A stretch of 64,000 nucleotides of DNA from Cloeon dipterum (taxonomy: Eukaryota; Arthropoda; Insecta; Ephemeroptera; Baetidae). The notes under the pieces are model-generated. The model ran no database searches. It was not told the origin of the DNA and saw nothing but the letters and a program-made list of their open reading frames with translations. The position numbers and the translations under genes were made by a program. This document shows, in pieces, positions 24,169-36,100 of this stretch. The first letter of the stretch is position 1; every line of letters starts with the position of its first letter. Location of the stretch: NCBI RefSeq assembly GCF_949628265.1, contig NC_088790.1, forward strand, positions 27,098,545-27,162,544. Direction: 5' to 3'.

Positions 24169-27100
24169 ACGACGAGCGCGAGGAGGGCCGCGACCTCGAG
24201 AGGTATTTGGAAGAGCACCCCGACTTTGTGCGCAACTGGATCGCCGAGAATGGCGACTCGAAGCTGCTGGCCACCCTGCTCGAGAAGCACCAGCAGCGGA
24301 CCAGTCTCAACAACGGCTGCTCGGATGACGAGGCGTCCGACGAGCAGCCGCCCGTCCGGCCCCTGCCCCGCAGCAAACGCAATTCGGTGACGTCCGAACT
24401 CTTCCAGATGCTCATCACCTCGCCGCAGAGAAAAGGGTCCAGGTGAGAGACAGGTCGTTGATAACAGAAAATGTGGTTTTAAATCATTTACTAGGTTATT
24501 TTTGTCAATGCTAGGAATTTAAATTTCAAATTTTAGCAGCGGGGGCCAGATTTGAGATAAAATTGGTTCCCACTGCGCAGATCCAAGATGGCGTTTGTAT
24601 GTGGGAGACAAAAAGCTCTCTTTGGATTCCCGTGCGAGTGTCAAGAGTTTGTTTTTACGATCCAAAAGACACAATTAGTACAAGAAATGCAAATTATACG
24701 TCACAATATTGACCAAAACTTGCTTCTTTTCGTGACCGTTTTTACTCCACTGGACGCCATATCTGCGCGTCGCATGAATCTGGCCCCCGCTGAATTTTAG
24801 AAGAACGAATATTTTTTTCTAGGCTTTCCAATCATTCTCGTGATGATTTATGTGAATTTATTCCGCGTCGACCTTACCTAAAATCGTTTAAAGCTACCAA
24901 AACCTCTAAATTGGCCAAAACAAACATGCAAAAGGGCCAAAATTTTTGGCTTGTGAACGAGATTTTAATAAATTTTGAAATTTATGTGTGATTAATTCAG
25001 CCCAAATCTTTTTTACATACTGTTATTCGATTTTCAATCCAAACCTTTGAGTATGTTTTTAGCCTATCAAATTTTTCCAGCGCGAAAACTAACATTAAAA
25101 TTGGTAAGATATAAGGATTTTTAAAGAAAAATGTTTTTGGACAAATTTGCAAGTAGCCCAGAAGGTTTAAAACAATTTTATTATTACTCTTCTTGTGTGT
25201 GCAGCGCTAAAAGTATAAACATGTGCGGAGAGTCGAACCCGTCCGCCTTGTCGAGACGCAACCTCGCGACCCTGGATGAAAACGAGCTGTTCATGGAGCT
25301 AATCCGAGACGTGGCCAATGAGCTCGACATCAACGTGCTCTGCCACAAGATCCTGGTCAACGTGGAGCTGCTCACGCACGCAGATCGGGGCTCGCTGTTC
25401 CTGGCCAGAGGCCCTAGGGACGGCAGGTATCTGGTGCCCAAACTGTTTGACGTCACCGTGGAAACAGGTGGGTGTCTTTTAATTTCGGGCCGCTCACCCG
25501 AGAGAAGGGAGAGCGGATTTGCCATTTTATTTGTCAGTTTTTTTTTTTTTTTTTTTTTGCTCTTTTTATCCTTGTCCGTCCGAGGACCGGGAAGGGCGCG
25601 CACTGCACTAGCACGAATGCTGAAACCCGGGTCCCAATAACACCGCGAACGGATAACATGGGCGCACCAGGCCGCACAGGGACCCAGCCAACCGAAGGGC
25701 CACTTGCCTCTGCACCGAGGACTGCATTGAAACGCTAGACATTCGTCCCGTGAAGCCAAATCACGCATGCTGGAAAGGTGCAAACCAGCAAGTAGCGAGT
25801 CGGCGCCGGTGCGCCTCCCAGCCCGTCGAGCAATTTGAGCAATTCGAGTCACTAAACTAACCACTTTTTGCCATCTCTGACATTGGGTAGCCAGTATTAG
25901 ATCTCCGAACTGCTCAAATACCTCACATTGCTTTGACACTCCTGAGAGTGCCTTAACAATGCTTCGCAAATAATAAAAAAAGACGGCAGGGAAGCAGCAG
26001 CGCTTTTTAAATCCATGTTATATGGGCAGGCTTTATTAAAAGCAGGGTATTAATTATTAAAACCGAATCAGGACTTGGCTAATGGGCCCTGCATTATTTA
26101 ATTTGCTGCTTTCTCGACTCTCCATTAAGCGCGGCCTTGATTTCCGTTATCAAGAGTTAAGCACTGGGGCGCAAAGTTAATGCGTGTGCCACTAATCGCC
26201 TTACCTAATGATCTTGTTATTTGTGTATTGGCTTGAGAGCATAAGGGTGCAGCCCCCGCCAAGGCACGGCCAACTTGATAACCACTATATTTCATTGTTT
26301 AACGAGGGGAGACTGTCGATAATATTCCCATATAGAGTGGGAAAAAATTAATCTGAATCCATAAACTAGCCTCAAACTGTTAAATCGAGAAATTTCCACG
26401 ACCGTTGAGGAAAAATCCTCTGCTGTGTTTAAAGACCTTCTTTGACGATGTTTCTGAGCACACCAATCGATTCTTGAGGGTCGAATTAGGTAAAGTGGAC
26501 ATTTTTTCCGGCCGAAAAGTCCAGCGCGACGTTCATAGAACAAGTAGAACTTTTTTCCCGCCAAAACAAAATGAATGCGAGAACTGCGCATGCGTCAGAG
26601 CTGGCTGGATCTGACAAAGAAGTCATTCGCACAGGCAGGGGTCTCTCTGCAAGTGCTCAAACCAGCTCTGACGCATGCGCAGTTCCCGCATTCACATTGT
26701 TTTGGCGGGAAAAAAAGTTCGCACGGCACGCTGGACTTTTTGGCCGGAAAAATTATCCACTTTACCTAATTCGACCCTCAAGAATCGATTGGTGTGCTCA
26801 GAAACTTCGTCAAAGACGGTCTTCAGTTCGTAAAAGTTTATGTTTTTTGTTCATATTTTTAAAAAAGCAATTTTAAAAAATTCCCCTTCCCCCTGTCCAG
26901 AAATAAAAATGTATAATAGAAAACAATATTAAGTTTCTATTTAACCAGAAGTGAACAAAACAAAAAGTTGCATCCAATCGAGCGCACACAATTTGCCAAC
27001 AACTCGTCGTATTAAAACTTTGTTGTGCGACTAACTAATCAAATTTGCATCACGCGTGGCGCAGACCTGGAGGAGGCGGTGCACAGAGCTCAGTTGGAGG

Positions 27101-30100
27101 AAATCCGCATTCCCTTCGGTCTGGGCATCGCAGGCAGCGTGGCGCACACCAAAGAAGTGATCAACATCACAAACGCCTACGAGGTGAGCAAACTCGCCCC
27201 AGACTTTGACAGACCCGTGAAAAGTTTCTCGCCGAGCGGGCAAAAAAGAAGTATAGTGAGTGTAGTGCGCTAAAAACTGATGGGAGCAAGAGCAGAGTGA
27301 GGCAGAGAGAGAAAATTCTCATCATCGCGCCACACTTCTCGGAGGCAAACTTTCCTGCCCTTTCCACAAACGTCATTGAGAATTAGAAAAAAAAACGTTC
27401 TACCACACACTTTATTTAATTCCTCGCTTTTTGCTCTTATGACGCGACCGTTCAAAAAGAAATAGAGAACAGCTAACAAAGTGGAAATAGGCGAGCGAAT
27501 AAAATTGCTTTTGTCCTGGCCTCTTTTTATGACGTAATTAAAGGGTGCACAAATCGAAAAGTAGCGTGCTCATTTTGATAATTAAATTTTAAAGAGGAAT
27601 GACAGTGATTTTTTTATTTTAAAAAGTGAAATCTCATGTTAAGTTAACCCTAACCGATCTATTTTTCCATGTATTTCTGACTTAATGTGCCCCAAGATCC
27701 ATTTTTTTAATTTCTATGGTTATGCCCCCTTTTTTGAGCAAACGAAATTAATTGCTTCCGGGGTGATAAAAAAAAATATGAAAATTTAATAGTGAGCAGA
27801 TAAAAAAATAGTGCTTTTGGGTCTTGAAAGTTATTATTTTTAAATTGCAGATTTTTGAAAGGGGTCTGTGTTTGGCCTGATTTAAATTCACCAGTTCATA
27901 GTAGCGTCGAAAAACAGCCTAAATTAAAAAAGCGTATTAAATTTCCAGTTTTTCCCCATTGAACAAATTTTCCTCAAATTTACAATTTTCGCACAAATTT
28001 CAGCTGGCAGTAAGACAACCTGTATTTTTTTGGGAAACATCAACATACCCAAAATCAAGTTAATTTATTCAAGAATCATCTCAGAAATAATATCTTTTTC
28101 ATTTTAATAATTTCTACGATTTTCAGAGGCAAACTCGGACCTTTATGGCTATCAGAGACAGCGTTTAATAGAGAGAAATTTTTTATTGATTTAAAGGACA
28201 TTTTATTGATTTAAGGACAAATTGATTGTTTACCACGTGCGAAAATTTCAAATTTTTCTGATAATGAAAACGTAATTAAAATGATAACTGAGCAAAGTTA
28301 CATTACGCGCCGGCCCCCTTCTGTAAGATAGCGTCAAACGCCCCCCTGTTAGCCAATCAGATTGTTTTTGCTAATTTTCTCCGAAATTTACTGTGTTTTC
28401 TCACATGATTTGGAATCCTCTTATCGAGATCTATCAGCCAGAGTCTTTTTTCGGGGAAATGCGGAATTTCAGTGAAAATCGCGATTGCAAAATTCCTTTG
28501 GGATTTCTCCATTTAAAACAATGCTAAATTTGAGACCGATTTTCTCGAAAATTTACAGTGCTTCCTATGTATTTTTTTAACTGTTCTTCATCCTTTGCAC
28601 CTAATCTTTATACGTTTTAAAAGGTTTTTGCGTGGAAATTCACTATCATTCCTCTTTAAACCGTTAAAAAACATGTTCCCTGGAAGTTCCAGCCAGATTT
28701 ACTCGTTCTGATGTTTAAATATGGCTCCAATTGACAATAATTGACGAAAAGTCTGTCCAGTGTGTTTATTATGGAATTTCCGGAATGAACCACCCTTTTA
28801 ATATTAATTTCATGCGATTAAAAAGAAGCGCCCGCCACTGGTGTGTTAGCAAAGTGATCTAAAAGGCTGCTTTTGTTCTCTTGCGACGCGCGGCACATGC
28901 AGGACTCGCGCTTCAACGCCGAGATTGACATGAAGACGGGCTATAAGACGGACGTGATTTTATGCTTGCCAATTTGCAACTACGAGGGCGAGGTGATCGG
29001 CGTGGCGCAGATCATCAACAAGACGGATGGATCCAAGGAATTCACGCAGAGAGACGTCGAGGTAAGCTAATTGAGGCGTCACCCGTCGCTTTTGAAACCC
29101 CATTTCCCCCGCGCACGCAGCCAGTGGATTAATGCCGCCGCCGCTGCCGCCCCGCCATGCATGTGCGTATGCCAAATTCGTAGAAAATGAGAAAGCGGCA
29201 TCAGCGGCGGCGGCGGCGGCAGAATAATTTGGCCTGTTGCGCTGTCTCTCGCACCCGCCATGCCTCCGGCTTTTGCACTACTGAAAATCGATTTCGCTCT
29301 TGCCTGCCAGGTGTTTCGGAGGTACTTGACGTTCTGCGGCATTGGAATTCAAAATGCACAGCTTTTCGAGATGTCGGTGCTTGAGTACCGTCGCAACCAG
29401 GTAAGCATCAACACCACCACCCACTCGAGCCGACTCTTTTCACTCTTTTTTCCCCTCTGAATGCGAGATAAATTTTATTTTAACGAGTCCGGTGAGAAAT
29501 ATTCACAAATAAATATTGTGATTTAATTTAATAAAAAGTCTAATTGACCAGTTGCATAAACCCTTAGTTATTGAAGCCGCCAACAGATGTCGCAACCACA
29601 GACTTTCTTAAAATTTTTGTTTTAAGGTATTTTCGCTGCGATTTCAGTCTCAATCTAGCTATTTAGCTTTTTTTAATTAATTTGCTTTTTTTTGACGTGC
29701 TGAAAACCAAAATCGGTTCAGCCATTCGCCGTAGAAACGTTGGAAAAGATTTTTTTTATTTCAAAAAATAGTTTTTCACGATTCTACGGCGATTGGCTGA
29801 ACCGATTTTGGTTTTCAGAACGTAAAAAAATAGCAAATTAATTGAAGAATGCACAGTAGCTAGATTGAGTCTGAAATCGCAGCGGAAGTGCCTTAAAATC
29901 GAAAGTCTACGGTGGCGCCATCTGTTGGCGGCTTCGAACACTTAGGGTTTATGCAACTGGTGAACTCAGTCGAATTCAAATGCGAAATATTTTTTTGATT
30001 AAAATTGGATCAAAAAAGTTGTATTAGGTTGCTCATCGCCGAAATTAGAAATACTTAAAAATTGTTAACACTAATTAAATAACTATATTTGATTTTTAAA

Positions 30101-33100
30101 ATTTTAAATCGATTTTATAGTAGTAATTTTGGATTTTAAATTAAATTCAAGGAATTTATGGATTCATTTTTGTTTAATGACAAGCGAAATTCCGTTTCAA
30201 GCTTTAGTAAATGCATCTTTTTTATTTTTAAACGTACAGCAGTATATTTTGCAGAGTTTTTCTAACCGGAAGTTCGACTCTTATTTCAGTCAATTTATGT
30301 CCACGACAGAAAGTTTTCAATGTCTAGTCGTTCTCAGAGATCAAAAGGGTGATATTTGAGGTGATCTAATTTTCTTTTGAAAAATAACCTTGATTTTTCT
30401 CTGGAATTTTCTAGCTTCCTAGTATTTATAAATTTAATTTTGTTGATTGAGTTAGTAGATTTTAAGACAGTTGATTTCATGATTCGTGAAGATGTTAAAA
30501 CTTTCCGTCGACATAGAACAGAAAAAATTAAATCTCAGCAGCCAGTTCTTCTACATTTCCACATACTTAAAATTACATTTTTGTGCTTAAGTTAGCCACA
30601 AATAGAAATTTCAAGAAGTATTGAAACACATTTGATCTAAAAAGCAAGCTGTACCTCGTACCTGTATTACAGAATTCCCGCAATTCCATGAGAACCTTGT
30701 TTATATGTATTTTCAACGCTCCGATACTTGTTGCTCAAAGTTTATAGATGTTACATAAACTAGTCTCTAGAGTCATTCGATTGGATTTCCCTCGGTATAG
30801 CGCTACCCCATCAAATCGCAATCAGTGCAGAATAATTATCGAAACGGTGACGCAAACTGTAATTCCGTTCGCAGATCCTTCTAAATTTAGCCCGGAGCAT
30901 CTTCGAGGAGCAGAACAACCTGACATGCCTGGTGTCCAAAATAATGAAGGAGGCGAGGGATTTGCTCAAATGCGAGCGCTGCACCGTATTCCTGAAGGAC
31001 CTGCCCGACTGCTCTGAGCCCGTAATACTCTCGCAATTAGCCCTTGCGGAATTAATTTGCACTGCCGACCTTTGCCTGCAGAGCCACTTTGAGAACATCT
31101 TGATAGGACCGAGCTACTCCGAGAAGCAAGAGCCCAGCCAACCGCTGTGCAGACGAGAGGTAGGCTAGCTGTAGCTTTTTTCCTTATCAAGGAGCAGCCA
31201 GCATAAGTAGCAGCAGTTCTAATGAGAACCGAATATAACAAAACGCTCGCTTTGAATGTAATTCTATTGTTAGCCAGCTCTCTGGGTTGCAAAACCACAA
31301 CTTCTTGCTTTAGACATAACAATGCAGTGCTTATAATAATTATTTCGATTCAGCTGCCATCCAGAAGAAATCATTAAAGTGGAATGATACAGGGCAACAA
31401 TTGAAAATTATTTGAATTGTTGGATGCCATAAAAAATTGATCGATGAACAATTTGCAATAGTAAATAAGGACCTTCCTACAGTAAAAATTCAAATTTTGC
31501 CAATTTACTCCAAAATTTACAGTGCTCGAACATATTTTCTTGGCATATTCCGATTCCTCTCGTCGAGATCTGTCCAACGGTGTTTGTCACTTATTGGGGA
31601 AACTCTTGGTTTTGAAATTAAATCGGATTTCAAGAAAGGAGACAGCCATTACCATTTGAAAAGCATGCTAACTTTCCAGCCAATTTTCTCAAAAAATCAC
31701 AGTGCTTCTTAGGTCAATTTAGGCTTTAACTGAATCCTAAGGGGCGAGGTTATGCATTGGCAACAAGCTTTTCCAGGCTTTTCCAGTATCATTCCTCTTT
31801 AAAATAATGGCAAATTTTATATAACCTCTTAGAAAATAATTTTTAGAATTTTAGAAACTTTTAGATAATAAGATGAGTTGTTTCGTTGTTAGTTAGGGAG
31901 AAATTTTTTGCTGGCTCCGAACCTGTTGGCTTAATTGTTCGGAAAGTTTTTCTTGGGCGAGAATCGATAAAAATTAGTCCGTCGGTGCTTTTTTTATCCA
32001 GTGCGCGTGATTGTTTGTGTTGCAGAGCAAAAATTTGACGGTTGAAGACGTTTATCAGCACAAAGGCATCCAGTTTCACACGGTGTTCGAGCTGAAGCTC
32101 AACGAGGACATCGGTTCCGTGCACAGGCCGACGATGATGGAACTCTGCAATTCGACCTTGGCACAGGTTGCCAAATACGTCGCTGGCACAAATCAGGTAT
32201 TTGTGGCTTTTTTGTTGAGAAAATTTAAATTTTTAAAGGCAAATTTTGCCACTAAAATTAGAAGATGAGGTAAATTATATAAATAGTAATTAAAATTAAA
32301 ATTGAAGAGCTGTAAGAAATATTTTACAAGGCTAAAAGGACAAAATTTAAGCATATTGAAGGGATGTGTTCGAGTTTGTTACTCTGCTAATTTGGAAATT
32401 TTGTTAGAAATCCCTTCTAGCATTTTTAAATTGAAACAGAATAGCGTGGACCAGATTCGTGCGACGCGCAGATATGGCGTCCGGTGGAGTACGGCGCGAA
32501 TAAACGGTCGCGTGAAAATGTGCGAAAAGAACCAAGTTTTCGTCAATATTGGGACATGATTTGCATTACTTTTACTAATTGTGTCTTTTGGATCGTAAAA
32601 ACAAATTCTTGACACTCGTACGGCAATCTAAAGAGAGCGTTTTGTTTCCACATTCAGACGCCATCTTGGATCTGCGCAGTGGCAACCAATTTTACCTGAA
32701 TTGAGCAGAACCTGCCTTCATTCCTTCGAATTAATCAATTTGAATAATTTTCAAACTGTCAGGATCTTAGATTTTTCAAAACATGAACTTTTAATGCAAC
32801 AAACTTACCTGCTTATAAATTCCCACATCCTTATTTTCTATCAATCAATGTTATCAAAAAATATCCCCAAAAAGCCTTTTAATTTGTTGTTTTCCATCGA
32901 AAAATATGCCCAAATAACCTCCTTGAGCCTTGAGCACTTCCGAATCCTTTCCTTTCTCGCAGACGAATGCACCATAAATAAATTTTCCTCCGCCACAGAT
33001 TTTGAACATTGGCGACGTGTCCGCGTGGATGAAGCAAGAAGTGAAGGAGGAAGACGGATTTGTGACCAGAAGCATCCTTTGCATGCCTATCGTGAATGGG

Positions 33101-36100
33101 CAGAAGAGCGTCATCGGTGTCGCCCAGATGATCAATAAGGTTCGTATCTCTTCCCTTCTGTCCAATCAAACAATTGCGACCAATCCCTTCTTCTCTTCTT
33201 TCGCTCCGCCGCGCCCGTATGTGCTGACAATATATATCTTTCCTCTCACCTGCGCTGACGTATTGCCTTCTTTTGTGTGTGTGTCTGCAGACGAATGGCA
33301 CGCCGTTTAACGACAGCGATGTTTCCATATTCGAGGCCTTTGCAATTTTCTGCGGACTCGGCATTCACAACACGCAGATGTACGAAAACGCTTGTAAGTA
33401 CAGATTGTTTTTTTTATAGAAATTTGTTGAATTTAAAAATTCTGGGTCGGATAAAATGGTGTAAATTGACCAGTTGCATAAACTCTTAGCTATTGAAGCC
33501 GCCAACAGATGGTGCAACCACAGACTTTCTTAAAAATTTTGTTTTAAGCGGTTTTTAGGCATTTCTGCTGCGATTTCAGACTCAATCTAGCTATTTTGAT
33601 TTTTTTAATTAATTTGCATTTTTTTGACGTTCTGAAAACCAAAATCGGTTCAGCCATTCGCCGTAGAAACGTTGGAAAAGATTTTTTTATTTCAAAAAAT
33701 AGTTTTTCACGATTCTACGGCGATTGGCTGAACCGATTTTGGTTTTCAGAGCGTCAAAAAATAGCAAATTAATTGAAGAATGCACAGTAGCTAGATTGAG
33801 TCTGAAATCGCAGCGGAAGTGCCTTAAAATCGAAAGTCTAAGGTGGCGCCATCTGTTGGCGGCTTCGAACACTAAGGGTTTATGCAACTGGTGAAATTCG
33901 CTCTTTTTTAAATTTATTTTCATAAACTGTTGACCCAATTAGTCAAAATCAAAGTTAGAAATTACTAACAAACCTGTAAAAAAGGTTTGATTGGTGGAAA
34001 AATGGTCCGCTAATTACTAAAACTGTTAAGGAATTTTTTGAAAAGGTTTTTTCCGGTTAGAAATACATTGAAAATATTGTCAACTTGCTTTCGTTTATTA
34101 AATAGATAGTTCTTTACAGCCATTTAAGACATTTTGCACCTGTCACTAGGACATATTTGTCACCAGTGAGGTTTTAATATCAAACAAACCTTTTCAAAAA
34201 AATTCCTTAACAGTTTTAGTAATTTAGCGGTCCATGTTTAACATTTTTTACAGGTTTGTTCGTAATTTCTAACTTTGATTTTGACTAATTGGGTCAGCAA
34301 TTTATGAAAATAAATTTAAAAAAGAGCATTAAGCCAGTGGAAGCTTTCTATTTGTCTATTTAATGAGAAAATTACTGTCGAGTGTGGGAAAAAAATTTCT
34401 AGCTGTTAAATGCTCGTAAGAATCCAGTCGTGGGAAATGATACAAATAATAAACTGCAAATAATTTTTTGTCAACGCATTTAGGTAAGCTGATGGCCAAG
34501 CAAAAGGTTGCTCTCGAATGCCTGTCATACCACGCGGCCGCCTCGTGCGAAGACACGGAAAAGCTGAACAAAGAGCAAATTCCGTCTGCTGAAAAGTTTA
34601 ATCTGTATAGGTAAGGACTTGCAACAACTCTTCCGAGGAGACAGAAATATATAAAAAAAATGTGCCCGCGCTGAGCGCCTTGTTGTCTTTATAACGCAAC
34701 CCGCTCGACAAACCTACTACGCCGGTTGCATAATTCATCATTTGGCTTTTTGCGCTGTCAACATCCTCTTTAAAGCGGAATTGATATCCGAGCAGAATAT
34801 TTTTATGTTCAAATCAGCCTTATTTCACATTTGTAGAGCTTCTAAGAAAATCAGAAAGTACGGAGGATTTTAATCGTAATTTATTTCATTAATAAAAGTC
34901 TTGCAAAATAAAAATACAAAGGAAAAGCCTCTCCAGCTTTTCAAAAATAAACCTGCATATTTTTAGAAATATGTAATAAACTAAAAACCAATAATTCTGC
35001 TCACAACAGTTTCAAGTTTATCGACTTCAGCCTGGAGGAGAACGACACGTGTCGGGCCTGCTTGCGGATGTTCATGGAGCTCAACCTGATTAACCGTTTC
35101 CACATTCCATACCACGTGGGTTATTCGTGCATAATTAATTTGGCAGCGGCAAGCTCCAACACGCAATTGTTTCACCTGCTCAACAGGTGCTGTGCAGGTG
35201 GGTGCTGAGCGTTAAAAAGAACTACCGTCCGGTCAAGTACCACAACTGGAGACACGCGCTCAACGTCGGCCAGACCATGTTTGCCATGCTCAAAACTGGA
35301 CGCATGGAACAATTCATGAAGGATCTCGAGGTAATTGAACTTAAAAAATGATATTGAACGAAAAGATTAAATTTAAAACGTTTCCTTGGGCTAATTTAGA
35401 TGGATTTTAGACTTTTTCACCCATTTTCAGGGTGTTTCAAATCTTTCAGCTTTTTAAAAGTAAAATCCAGATGGTTTTCAAAGCATTTTTGAAGAAAAAA
35501 AATCAAATTTTGAATTTTTCTTGGACTGAAAAAAATTCCCAAACTTTGCAGGATCCCAAGAATTTTAAATTTTTGTTTACAGTAATAATTTTTAGCCAAA
35601 AACTGAATTTCCCAGATTTTCGGACTGTTGGTTGCGTGCCTGTGTCACGACCTGGACCACCGAGGCACGAACAACTCTTTCCAGACAAAGACGGAAAGTC
35701 CCCTTGCAATACTGTACACGACCAGCACCATGGAGCACCACCACTTCGACCAGTGCGTCATGATCCTCAACAGCGAGGGCAACAACATTTTCCAGGTACA
35801 ATTAACGCCGAAGATTTGAAAGAATGCAGCCGTCGCGAACTCGACACAAAAGGTTGTGACGCACCGGCGGCGCGTCATGTTTTGCATAAAATAGAAGGCG
35901 TCTGTCTGCCAAAAGCAGACACGAGCAACAAGATTTACTTGGCATAGTCCCCGGCATGAAAATGAAAAAGCTCGCGAACGAGGGAGAAAGCTGCCGTTCG
36001 CCCGTTCGCCCGCTCGCTATGCAAACACATAGCAGAGAAGAGAAGAGAGCTCGTCAGTTGACGCAATTATTGATTTTTTATTCATGCACAGTGTGGAGCA

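Noticed and set aside
25184-25969. 261-residue ORF on the minus strand
   Set aside because: It is antisense to a certain Pde6 exon for part of its length and otherwise runs through the retroposon and its poly(A); no start or splice context.
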